Origin: Ectopseudomonas alcaliphila
GTDB taxonomy: Bacteria; Pseudomonadota; Gammaproteobacteria; Pseudomonadales; Pseudomonadaceae
Direction: 5' to 3'
Assembly: GCF_900101755.1 (NCBI RefSeq)
Contig: NZ_FNAE01000001.1
Span: 372,001-436,000, forward strand
DNA length: 64,000 nt
Every line of letters starts with the position of its first letter. The first letter of the stretch is position 1. A model generated the notes under the pieces. That model saw only the letters and a program-made list of their open reading frames with translations, searched no databases and was not told the origin of the DNA. Below are positions 18,213-26,596 of the stretch, in pieces. Made by a program: the position numbers and the translations under genes.

Positions 18213-18517
18213 CTGGAAAAGGGGACAGATTTATTTACTGGGCAACAGTCCGCTTCTGGCCGGTAGCTGTCGCTTACTAATGGCGGCTCTCGGCCAGGAG
18301 CGAGGGCAGTCCAAATGAGGCTCGGATACGTCTACGAAACTAGGGGCGATTCAGGATGCCACTCGTTCGTACCCAACGAGTGGCTTCCTGCTGTGTTTAC
18401 CGTTCGGCAGTTGTGGTGAATTTCCAGCCACGATGGTTTGCCCCGGCTAATTACGCTGCGCTAGTGTCAGCCTTCCGTGGGGGCGGAGCCCTCGTTCATT
18501 TCGGCATGGAGGTGTGC
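18213..18517. other. Right edge of low-GC insert with repeat remnants
   Basis: Contains GGGGACAGATTTATTT at 18221-18236, a sequence I associate with flanks of REP-associated or IS200-like transposase genes; that association is from memory. It also holds GCTTCTGGCCG at 18252-18262, the exact inverse of 16017-16027, and a second similar arm CTCGGCCAGGAGC near 18289. No gene is supported. The lysE-type promoter must lie in the 3' part. Confidence 0.5.
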
Positions 18518-19144
18518 ATGTTCCCTATTGATACCTGGCTGGCTTATACGGGCGCCTGCATTTTGCTGGTGCTGGCTCCCGGCCCGGACAATCTGTTGGC
18601 GGTGGCGCGCGGGCTCGGCCAGGGGCGCCTTGCCGCCATCGTTTCAGGCATGGCGTCGGGCACCGGGATTCTGTTTCACGTGCTGGCGGCATCGCTGGGG
18701 CTGACATTGCTGATGCAGACGTCGGAGCTGGCGTTCTGGCTGATCAAGTGCATCGGCGCTGGTTATCTGCTCTGGCTGGGCATCAAGGTGCTGCGCACGC
18801 GCAACCTGATCAGCTTTCGCTCCGTGACTCGGCAATCGCTGCCGAGCATCTTTCTCACCGGTTTTCTGTCCGCCGCGCTCAACCCCAAGCCGGGCTTTTT
18901 CGTGCTGGCATTCATCCCGCAGTTCGTCGATCCGCAACGCGGTTCGGTGAGCACGCAGATGCTGGTTTACGGCCTGTGGTTCGCGGTGCTGACAGCTGTG
19001 GGCTTCGCACTGATGGGTGTGTTCGCCACCTCGCTGTCGCGCTATCTGCAAGCGCGGCCACGGGTGGTGAAGGGTTTGAACCTGGGTGCTGGGATGACCT
19101 TCGTAGCCTCCGGCGTATCGGTGGCGACTCTGAGCCAGCGTTAG
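18518..19144 (+). CDS. LysE/RhtB family amino-acid exporter
   Basis: 208 residues from ATG 18518, chosen because GGAGGT lies five bases upstream and the product starts with the family N-terminus MFPIDTWLAYTGACILLVLAPGPDN. It has about six hydrophobic segments. The conserved motif LAPGPDNLLAVARGLGQGRLAA and LNPKPGFFVLAFIPQF are typical of RhtB-type exporters of amino acids and homoserine lactones. The inner-membrane substrate is unknown. Confidence 0.92.
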   Translation: MFPIDTWLAYTGACILLVLAPGPDNLLAVARGLGQGRLAAIVSGMASGTGILFHVLAASLGLTLLMQTSELAFWLIKCIGAGYLLWLGIKVLRTRNLISFRSVTRQSLPSIFLTGFLSAALNPKPGFFVLAFIPQFVDPQRGSVSTQMLVYGLWFAVLTAVGFALMGVFATSLSRYLQARPRVVKGLNLGAGMTFVASGVSVATLSQR

Positions 19145-19168
19145 GCTCAGCGTAAGCGGTGGCGCCGC

Positions 19169-19468
19169 TCAGGCATCTGCGTCCAACGCAGCATGGGTAC
19201 GCAGTTCCTCTTCAATGAATGCGGCGATCATCGCTCGGTAAACCTGCTCCACGACCGCTGCCGAGGCGCCGCGCTCATCGGCTAGTGTGCGCACCTTGGC
19301 GATAACCTGCTCGACGCGCGCAGGGGCGCGAACATCCGCACTGTCTTTCTTGAAGCGCGCCGCCTGGGCGACGAAGCCACCGCGCTGGGCGATGAGGTCG
19401 ACCATGGCGCGGTCGATCTGGTCGATGCGCTCGCGCACCTCTTCAAGGGATTTGCATTGCACGTCCAT
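19169..19468 (-). CDS. Chorismate mutase type II family protein (PchB/AroQ-like)
   Basis: 99 residues from ATG 19468, with AGGAA eight bases upstream. An all-helical AroQ-type domain: IRER-like EVRERIDQIDRAMVDLIAQR, then FKKDS, VRAPARVEQVIAKVRTLA and the final helix YRAMIAAFIEEEL. Such proteins rearrange chorismate to prephenate or cleave isochorismate. No other salicylate or aromatic-pathway gene is near. A longer frame reaches 19540 but has no second ribosome site. Confidence 0.85.
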   Translation of the reverse strand: MDVQCKSLEEVRERIDQIDRAMVDLIAQRGGFVAQAARFKKDSADVRAPARVEQVIAKVRTLADERGASAAVVEQVYRAMIAAFIEEELRTHAALDADA

Positions 19469-19702
19469 ATGACGATTTCCTGTGGTGCTTCGAATGGGGC
19501 CAGTCACGTTAGTCAGCATGGCGCCATGCGTCCAGCGCAAATGCCCGCCGGCTTACGCCTGCGGCTGGGGTGCCACGCCCCGTGCGTGGCATGCCGGCCC
19601 AATAAAAACAGTGAATGACTGAAGGTCTCGCGGTCTAACTCGTCAGCCCCCTAGCGGCTGCTCGTCTGCCGGGCAGGCCCATCCAACAGTCGAGCGACAT
19701 CG

Positions 19703-20248
19703 ATGAAAACCTCGCGAATCATTACCTCCGACATCCATGACCCACTGCGTGAGAAACAGGCGGAGTTGCTGATATTCGGTACGCCGAAGGAGCGGCTCGA
19801 TTTCTATCGCCGGGAAATTCAGTACGAAACCAGCCTGCTGGCCGGGCGCACCAACTCCTATCTGACGGCGCAGTCGTTTCTGGTGATCGCCTATGCATCG
19901 TCCATGGCCAACTCGAACGCCAACTGGGGGGCGGTGTTCACCTTGGTAGTCCCTGCGCTGTTTACGCTATTGGGCATCATCAACTCTCTGCACGCCTGGC
20001 CTGGGATCAGGGCCTCCGCCACGATCATCGAACACTGGCACTACAAGCAGGAGCAGCTGTTGCGCAGCGATCCCGAGTTCGGCCATGCCTATGATGATTC
20101 GCCGCTGTTCAGCGAGCAGGAGGCGAGCCGAGAAAGTACCTACAAATCGCTGATGTTCTTTCTACGTTCCCCCTGGCTGTTCATCGTTTTCTGGAGCGTG
20201 CTGGGCGTGTTTTCCATCTGGTTGCAGCTGCCCTCGGCCAACCTGTGA
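19703..20248 (+). CDS. Hypothetical membrane protein, 181 aa
   Basis: Hydrophilic N-terminus (about 45 residues), then hydrophobic segments around 55-70 (SFLVIAYASS), 77-96 (AVFTLVVPALFTLLGIINSL) and 153-175 (SPWLFIVFWSVLGVFSIWL). The intervening loop is acidic. It is likely an inner-membrane protein with both large loops on the same side. No recognised domain or operon partner. Confidence 0.72.
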   Translation: MKTSRIITSDIHDPLREKQAELLIFGTPKERLDFYRREIQYETSLLAGRTNSYLTAQSFLVIAYASSMANSNANWGAVFTLVVPALFTLLGIINSLHAWPGIRASATIIEHWHYKQEQLLRSDPEFGHAYDDSPLFSEQEASRESTYKSLMFFLRSPWLFIVFWSVLGVFSIWLQLPSANL

Positions 20249-20451
20249 GCCAGCCCTGCGAGGGTTAACCAGGCGTGAGCTGCGCCACAGCCCGGCACCG
20301 AGTCGCAGCGGACGCCGGCACGATGACGCTTTGGCCTGCGCGCAATCAGTTCGAACTTCTGCACCTCACGCTTTTCAATCCTGATGCATGCCGCGTTCAC
20401 CAACGCGGTCATTCAGCGCGCCCGCGCGGCGCATCAGCGGAGGTATCGATC

Positions 20452-21012
20452 ATGAATTCGAATCTGCAAGGCAAGAAGGTACTGTTCATCACCGCCAACA
20501 GCGGCATCGAGCGCGACGAGCTGCTCAAGCCGATGCAGGCATTGAAGGACCAGGGCGCCAGCGTCACCCACGCCAGCGTCAAGGGCGGCAAGGCCGAGAC
20601 CTGGCTGAAGGACAGCGAGAAGGACGTTACCGTGCAGTCCGACACCCAGCTCAAGGGTGTGGGCGCGGCGGACTACGATCTGCTGGTGATCCCTGGCGGC
20701 ACGGTGAACGCCGACAACCTGCGCCAGGATGAAGATGCACAGCGTCTGGTGCAGGAGTTTCGTGACGCCGGCAAGACGGTCGCGGCGATCTGCCATGGCC
20801 CCTGGCTGCTGATCGATGCCGGCGTGGTACAGGGCAAGGTGATGACGTCGTATTCCAGCGTGCGCCTGGACCTGGCCAACGCCGGTGCAAGCTGGGTGGA
20901 CGCCGAAGTGCAGGTGTGCCCCGGGCAGAACTGGACGCTGATCACGTCGCGCAATCCGGGCGACATTGCGGCATTCAACGAGGCGATCAGCCAGGCATTG
21001 CTGGCGGCCTGA
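20452..21012 (+). CDS. DJ-1/PfpI family protein
   Basis: 186 residues from ATG 20452, with GGAGGT upstream. Rossmann-like class I glutamine amidotransferase fold: KVLFITANSGIERDEL at the start, DYDLLVIPGGTVNADNL, and the nucleophile elbow AAICHGPWLLIDAG with the reactive Cys. PfpI-type members act as deglycases or stress-protective proteases; the activity here is unproven. Probably monocistronic. Confidence 0.92.
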   Translation: MNSNLQGKKVLFITANSGIERDELLKPMQALKDQGASVTHASVKGGKAETWLKDSEKDVTVQSDTQLKGVGAADYDLLVIPGGTVNADNLRQDEDAQRLVQEFRDAGKTVAAICHGPWLLIDAGVVQGKVMTSYSSVRLDLANAGASWVDAEVQVCPGQNWTLITSRNPGDIAAFNEAISQALLAA

Positions 21013-21024
21013 GCGAGCCGCGGG

Positions 21025-22698
21025 TCAGTGATACTCGATGCGATTACGCCCGCCGCGCTTGGCGCAGTAAAGGGCAATATCGCTGCGCGACAAGGCGGCC
21101 TCGACGCTGGCATCACTGGCGTTGAGCGATGAGATGCCAACGCTGACGGCGAGGAAGATCGGCTCCCCGGCATGCAGGATCGGCGACCTGGCCAGTTCAT
21201 TCTGGATGCGCGTGGCGAAGTTTCTGGCCTTGTCCAGATTCGCCTCGCTGAGCACCACGGCGAACTCCTCGCCACCCAGGCGTCCGGCGGTGTCGGTCTT
21301 GCGCAGCTGACTGCTGAGAATGCCCGCGAAATGGCGCAAGGCCTGGTCGCCGACGTTGTGGCCCCAGCGGTCGTTGATGGTCTTGAAGTAGTCCAGGTCG
21401 AACATCAGGATCGCCGCGCTCTGCTCGGGGCTGCGCTGCAGGCGCGCCAGCTCGGCCTCGAGCTGACACATGAAGTGCCGGCGGTTGGCGAGTTGGGTGA
21501 GAAAGTCGGTGGTGGCAAAAGCCTGCAGCTCGGCCTCGATCTGCTTGCGCTCGGTCAAGTCGGTCATGAAACCATGCCAGATCACGCTGCCGTCTTCTTC
21601 GCGGCGCGGGCAGGCTTCGCCTTGGCACCAGGCGATTTCGCGCCCCGGCACCTGCACGCGGAATTCCAGATGCCAGGGTGTCAGTTGCTCGGCCGACAGC
21701 TGGAAGGAATCGATGAAAGCCTTGCGGTCATCCGGGTGGACGATGTCGGTCAGCGCCTGGGCATCCTGCATCAGCTGCATGGCACTGAGGCCACAGATGG
21801 CTTGCGCGCCGGCGCTGACATAGGTGAAGGCGGACGTGCCGTCGGCCTGCCTACGGTACTGGAAGACCATGCCGGGGATTTCGTTGGTCAGGTCGGTCAT
21901 CAGGGTGGCGGTCAGCTGCACCTGCTCGGACAGCCGCCGCATGGCGGTGATGTCGGTGGTGGTGCCGACCATCCGCAGCGGTTTGCCGTGCTTGTCGCGC
22001 TCGACCACCTTGCCGCGGCTGCACACCCATTTGTACTGGCCGTCGCGGCAACGCAGGCGGTGCTCGACTTCATAGGCCTCGGTGCGCTGATCCAGATGCG
22101 CCTGGATGGTCGCACGCACGTAGTCGAGGTCAGCGGGATGTACGCGGGTGTAACTCTCTTCGATGCGATTGCCGATTTCATGCTCGGCGTAACCGAGCAG
22201 CGCCTTCCAACTGCTGGAGTAATGGATTTCGCCGGTGGCGACATTGCGATCCCAGATGCCGGTGCCGCTGCCGGAGATGGCCAGCGCCATGCGTCGTTCG
22301 CTATCGCGCAGGGCGGCAATCTCATGACGCTGCCGAGCTTCGTCCGCTGCGCGCACCAGCAGATCGAGAGCCAGGGCGGCGAAGTCCTGCAGGGCTTCGC
22401 GCTGTTTGGCGTCGAGTTGATGCGGCTGGTCAAAATGCAGGTAGAGCGTGCCGAGCGGGGTGTCTGCTTGCGCCTGCAGTGGCCAGACGAGCGTATTGGG
22501 CGTGGTTTCGCTGATGCCGATGATCCTGGTCAGTCGCGTCTCGCTCAGCCCAGGGCTGGCCCAGATATGGCGCGCAGAACCGGTCCCGGAAACCAGCACG
22601 GCGGCCGAGTCGAAATAACGGCTAACCAGGCGCACGACCCCGTCGAGCTGCTCATCATTGGCACTGTTGGGCACATTGACCGAATACAGGGGCTGCAT
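21025..22698 (-). CDS. Diguanylate cyclase with GAF-like and two PAS domains
   Basis: 557 residues. A GAF-like N-terminal sensor (1-115) is followed by PAS/PAC one (about 130-255, ending GTTTDITAMRR), PAS/PAC two (about 265-390, ending GFMTDLTERKQIEAE) and the GGDEF domain (about 395-555). The active-site loop is GGEEF, a competent variant. The product-inhibition site RxxD is present as RKTD, five residues upstream. It should make cyclic di-GMP in response to small-molecule or redox input. No signal peptide or membrane helix. Confidence 0.94.
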   Translation of the reverse strand: MQPLYSVNVPNSANDEQLDGVVRLVSRYFDSAAVLVSGTGSARHIWASPGLSETRLTRIIGISETTPNTLVWPLQAQADTPLGTLYLHFDQPHQLDAKQREALQDFAALALDLLVRAADEARQRHEIAALRDSERRMALAISGSGTGIWDRNVATGEIHYSSSWKALLGYAEHEIGNRIEESYTRVHPADLDYVRATIQAHLDQRTEAYEVEHRLRCRDGQYKWVCSRGKVVERDKHGKPLRMVGTTTDITAMRRLSEQVQLTATLMTDLTNEIPGMVFQYRRQADGTSAFTYVSAGAQAICGLSAMQLMQDAQALTDIVHPDDRKAFIDSFQLSAEQLTPWHLEFRVQVPGREIAWCQGEACPRREEDGSVIWHGFMTDLTERKQIEAELQAFATTDFLTQLANRRHFMCQLEAELARLQRSPEQSAAILMFDLDYFKTINDRWGHNVGDQALRHFAGILSSQLRKTDTAGRLGGEEFAVVLSEANLDKARNFATRIQNELARSPILHAGEPIFLAVSVGISSLNASDASVEAALSRSDIALYCAKRGGRNRIEYH

Positions 22699-23043
22699 AG
22701 TGATTCTGCTTGGATAGAAATCCAGAAGGCGCCTGATATTGATACGCCATTGGCGGGCTGACGTCTAATCGTTCGTGCAGGTCAGGCCGCTGTTCATCGG
22801 CCTTTGCACCGCATGCTCACCCACCGAGAGCTCTAGCCAGGGCTTTGTCTGGCCGTGGCAGCTTGATTGCGAGCTGGCTGAGCGCATTAAAATTGTTATG
22901 ATATAACGTCTTTATAAAAGACAATTCGTCGATACGTTCCGGTCAACCGGACAACCCGTTGCCGCCTGGAGACTCGCCAGCCCGCGCAGCAGACCAGCGC
23001 AACACCCTCCCCTCACTTAGAAAACGCAACGCTAGGAATCACC
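22699..23043. other. 345-base gap with promoters of the divergent cyclase and receptor genes
   Basis: No gene seen. The 3' half is AT-rich around 22885-22925 and contains the Zur-like operator at 22895-22907. The remaining 136 bases to the receptor ATG are presumably its leader. Confidence 0.6.
22895..22907. promoter_or_regulatory. Zur-like operator upstream of TonB-dependent receptor
   Basis: GTTATGATATAAC has perfect 5-base arms (GTTAT / ATAAC) around three central bases. It closely matches the known gammaproteobacterial Zur box GTTATATTATAAC. It overlaps a -10-like TATGAT (22897-22902), so a bound repressor would block the promoter. It suggests zinc-limitation control of the downstream receptor. 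Confidence 0.65.
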
Positions 23044-25098
23044 ATGAAAGCCACCTCGGCCTCCCTCGCCGTCATGACCGCCCTGGTCACGCCTCAGATT
23101 CACGCGGCTTCGTCCGGCAACTCCACCGTTTCGCTCGGCTCGGTCTACATCACCCCCGAGGCCAGCGGCACGCTGCGCACCGACAGCATCCTGAGCTCGG
23201 TCGACATCATGGGCAGCGACAAGATCGAGGACAAAACCGTGATGAACAGCTGGGAACTGGTGGGCCAGATGCCCGGCATCCAGCTGACCGAAACGCGCAT
23301 GGGCGCCGAATCGGGCAAGGTGACCTTCCGCGCCTTCAACGGCGAGGGTTACATCAACGGCATCAAGACCCTGATCGACGGCGTGCCGAGCAACGTCAAC
23401 AGCGGCAACCAGCGTTTCATCGACATGGTCTTCCCGCTGGATATGGAGTACATCGAAGTGGTGCGCGGCACCAACGACCCGCGCTACGGCCTGCACAACA
23501 TCGGCGGCAACATCAATTTCGTCACCCGTCAGGGCGGCAACTACACCGATGGCCGCCTGACCTACGGCAGCTTCAATACCCGCGAATTCCAGCTGGCGGT
23601 GGGCCATGAAGAAGGCAACTTCGCGCAGAACTACTTCCTGGCCAAGCAGGACTCCGACGGTTTCCGTGACCACAGCGACTCCAACAAATATTCCTTGGGC
23701 GGCAAGTGGTTCGTCAGCGATGACGAGCAGACCATGAAGCTCGGCGTGGTCGCCCGCCTCTACCACCACGAGGCCGAGGAACCGGGCTTTCTTACCGCAC
23801 AGGAGCTGGCCGCCAGCCGTAAGCGGTCGCCGGCGAAGAACGCCAACGACGGCGACGACCGCGACATGAAGCACCTCAGCGTGCATGCCGACTTCCAGCT
23901 CAGCGACGACCTGAGCCTGAGCAACAAGCTGTACTACAACAGCTACGACGATGACCGCACCGTGACCTTCACCGACTACCCGGTCGGCAACGCCCCGCGC
24001 CAACGCCGCCAGTGGGAGGAACGCCAGACCGGCGTGCTGAGCAACCTGACCTGGCGCGCGCATGAGACGCTCACCCTCGACGGCGGCATCAACTACGAGC
24101 AGCAGAACAACGAGTACCGCCGCTACCGCTACGACTTCGGCATCCCCACCGATTTCGACGCGCCGCCGGCGCGCACACAGAACGACGACAGCTACACGCT
24201 GTACAACACCGGCGCCTATGCCCAGGCCATCATCCAGCCCATCGAGCAGTTGAAGATCATCCCGGCTTACCGGGTGGACAAGTTCTCCGGTAATACCGAG
24301 CTGATGAACGGCGAGAAGGCCGAGCTGCAGGACTACGGCTGGATCGAGCAGCCCAAGCTCAGCGTGGTGTACAGCGTCACCCCGGATGTGAATGTGTACG
24401 CCAACTGGGGCCGTACCTTCCAGATTCTCACTGGCTCGACCGCACCGGCGTACATGAGCGCCGGCCAGGCGTCGTACAAACCGTCGATCAACACCGGCAA
24501 GGAAGTGGGCGTGAAGTTCAAACCGTTCGCCGGCTCGGAAGCGCGCATCGCCGTGTGGCAACAGGACGCCACCGATGAGGTTTCCAACATGCCCGCGACC
24601 GGCACCACGGTCGGCCTCGGCGAAACCCGACGTCGCGGCATCGACATGCAGCTCACCGCACAATTGAACGATCAGTGGACTGTGTGGGGCTCGCACGCCA
24701 TTCAGGAGGCCAAGGTGGTCAGCGCCTTTACCGACGGCGGTCGCTCGCTGGCAGGCACCGAGGTGATCTCCACGCCGCGCTACATCAGCAATGCCGGCGT
24801 CGACTATCAGTTCAACGACGCCTGGCGCTTCGGCCTGCAAGCTCGCGCACAGGGCGATTACTACATCGACACGCTCAACGAACAGGGCAAGTACGGCGGC
24901 TTCGCAGTGCTCGATGCCAACGTGCGCTATCAGGTATCGGCCACCACCAGCCTCGACCTGCAACTGAAGAACCTGACCGACCGCGATTACGAGTACGTAT
25001 GGTTCGACAACTTCTTCTGGGCCGCTGGCGACGAACAGCCAATGTTCTCCCCCGCTCCGGGCCGCTCGGCCTATCTGTCGGTGAATATGAAGCTGTAG
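23044..25098 (+). CDS. TonB-dependent outer-membrane receptor, possibly for zinc uptake
   Basis: 684 residues with signal peptide MKATSASLAVMTALVTPQIHA. The plug domain spans about 30-165 (SWELVGQMPGIQL, GGNINFVTRQGG), followed by a 22-strand beta barrel. The end LTDRDYEYVWFDNFFW...YLSVNMKL gives the usual C-terminal aromatic or hydrophobic signature. No clear TonB box was identified. The family imports metal-chelate complexes using TonB-ExbB-ExbD. The Zur-like box upstream argues for zinc or a zincophore rather than iron. The gene is alone on its transcript. Confidence 0.9.
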   Translation: MKATSASLAVMTALVTPQIHAASSGNSTVSLGSVYITPEASGTLRTDSILSSVDIMGSDKIEDKTVMNSWELVGQMPGIQLTETRMGAESGKVTFRAFNGEGYINGIKTLIDGVPSNVNSGNQRFIDMVFPLDMEYIEVVRGTNDPRYGLHNIGGNINFVTRQGGNYTDGRLTYGSFNTREFQLAVGHEEGNFAQNYFLAKQDSDGFRDHSDSNKYSLGGKWFVSDDEQTMKLGVVARLYHHEAEEPGFLTAQELAASRKRSPAKNANDGDDRDMKHLSVHADFQLSDDLSLSNKLYYNSYDDDRTVTFTDYPVGNAPRQRRQWEERQTGVLSNLTWRAHETLTLDGGINYEQQNNEYRRYRYDFGIPTDFDAPPARTQNDDSYTLYNTGAYAQAIIQPIEQLKIIPAYRVDKFSGNTELMNGEKAELQDYGWIEQPKLSVVYSVTPDVNVYANWGRTFQILTGSTAPAYMSAGQASYKPSINTGKEVGVKFKPFAGSEARIAVWQQDATDEVSNMPATGTTVGLGETRRRGIDMQLTAQLNDQWTVWGSHAIQEAKVVSAFTDGGRSLAGTEVISTPRYISNAGVDYQFNDAWRFGLQARAQGDYYIDTLNEQGKYGGFAVLDANVRYQVSATTSLDLQLKNLTDRDYEYVWFDNFFWAAGDEQPMFSPAPGRSAYLSVNMKL

Positions 25099-25120
25099 AT
25101 TCTGGCCTGAAGCCAAATCA

Positions 25121-25276
25121 GTAGGAGCCGGCTTGCCGGCGATCGCGTCAGTCAGCCATCGCCCGCAAGCGGGCTCCTACAACGCACGACATCGTGCCAA
25201 TGCCGAGCGAACGTAGGGTGCGCCGTGCGCACCGGATATTTTCGAGGTGCCCGTTGGTGCGCACGGCGCACCCTAC
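25121..25276. repeat. Two adjacent palindromic repeats of different families
   Basis: 25121-25180 has arms GTAGGAGCCGGCTTGCCGGC and GCCCGCAAGCGGGCTCCTAC. 25213-25276 has arms GTAGGGTGCGCCGTGCGCAC and GTGCGCACGGCGCACCCTAC. They lie between the convergent receptor and acyltransferase genes. Confidence 0.88.
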
Positions 25277-25287
25277 GTCAGAGGCTC

Positions 25288-26427
25288 TCAGAGGTACTTC
25301 AACCAGCGAATATCCCGCCGCCGCGCCTTGAGCCGGGCGAACCATTGCGTGGCCGGGAACAGCACCAGCGCCAGCAGCAAGGTCGCAGCCCAGACCCAGG
25401 CCATCGAGTCGAAGCCGAAGTAATGCCCATGGTTGGCGCCCCAGAGGGCGAAGGCGGCGATGTAGAGCAGCTTCAGCACATACAGGTGCAGCAGGTAGAA
25501 GAACATCGGCGCACTGCCGAACACAGCCAGGGTGCGCACCATGCGCCCGTCGTTGCGGCGCTCGAAGCAGGCCAGCAGCAACAGGCCGATGCCCAGCGTC
25601 AGCGCCAGGAACAGCAGCGACGGCGGGTACTTGGTGATATTCAGCAGGCTCATCAACGTCTGCAGCCCGGTCTCCCCGACCGCCCAGGGTTTCTCGCCAT
25701 AGCCGTTGACCAGGCGCAGCCCCACGAACAACACCAGCGCGCCGAGGCCGGCCCGCTGCAGCCGTTGCAAACGCTGCTGGGGGTCGCGCGAGCTGCGGAA
25801 CCAGGGACCGATCACATAACCCAGGGCGATAACCCCGATCCAGGGCAAGACCGGATAGGAGGTGCGCAGACGCAGCGAGTCGGAGAACTCGATCCAGCCA
25901 CGGTCATGCAACACCGCCCAGGGGATGTGCAGCGCCGACTCGGGACCGAAGTGCAGCCCATCGAGCAGGTTGTGCCCGGCCACCAGCAGCAGGCCCAGCG
26001 CCGCCAGCCACACGCGTGGCAGCCACAACAGCAGGGAGAGCGCCAGCATGCTCAGGCCGATGGCCCAGATCACCTGCAGGTAGATCACCGTGGGCGGGAA
26101 CTGGAAGGTCCAGGCGAAGTTGACCAGGATGAACTCCAGCACCACCAGAAACAGCCCGCGCTTGAACAGAAAGGCGCTGGTCGCTGCCCGGCTCATCTGC
26201 TTTTCCCCGTAGAGAAACGCCGACAGCCCGGTGAGCAGGATGAACACCGGCGCGCACAGATGTGCCAGGGTGCGGCTGAAGAACAGCGCAGGATCGGTGG
26301 CGGTCACGTCCATCGGATCCCCGACCTGCTGGTGCAGGTAGAAGGTTTCGCGGACGTGATCGAGCAACATGAAGAGGATGACCAAGCCGCGCAGGGCGTC
26401 GATCGAGAGCAGGCGATTGGAGGACAT
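25288..26427 (-). CDS. DUF1624-type (heparan-alpha-glucosaminide N-acetyltransferase-like) membrane protein
   Basis: 379 residues with about ten hydrophobic segments. The opening RLLSIDALRGLVILFMLLDHVRE is the conserved first helix of this acyltransferase superfamily, with Asp, Arg and His at the expected places. Family members are thought to move acetyl groups across the membrane to periplasmic sugars; the bacterial substrate is unknown. No adjacent glycan genes. Confidence 0.88.
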   Translation of the reverse strand: MSSNRLLSIDALRGLVILFMLLDHVRETFYLHQQVGDPMDVTATDPALFFSRTLAHLCAPVFILLTGLSAFLYGEKQMSRAATSAFLFKRGLFLVVLEFILVNFAWTFQFPPTVIYLQVIWAIGLSMLALSLLLWLPRVWLAALGLLLVAGHNLLDGLHFGPESALHIPWAVLHDRGWIEFSDSLRLRTSYPVLPWIGVIALGYVIGPWFRSSRDPQQRLQRLQRAGLGALVLFVGLRLVNGYGEKPWAVGETGLQTLMSLLNITKYPPSLLFLALTLGIGLLLLACFERRNDGRMVRTLAVFGSAPMFFYLLHLYVLKLLYIAAFALWGANHGHYFGFDSMAWVWAATLLLALVLFPATQWFARLKARRRDIRWLKYL

Positions 26428-26596
26428 GGAAGGCTTCGAGTGGGGCGTGAAGGAAACGTAATACTATAACCAAGTTCGTACGCAGCAGCGCCACTGGCGC
26501 GCACATGCTCGGTGACCAGCAGGATGCATCCCACCTGAACGAAGCACGCCGATGAAAGTCGGAAAAGCAGGACAATCGCCACGGAGGCCCTGCCCC

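Noticed and set aside
18356..18517. N-terminal extension of the LysE-type exporter
   Set aside because: The family starts at MFPIDTW and GGAGGT stands just before that ATG.
23032..25116. A 694-codon minus-strand frame across the TonB-dependent receptor
   Set aside because: Antisense to a complete receptor with signal peptide; no protein-like features.
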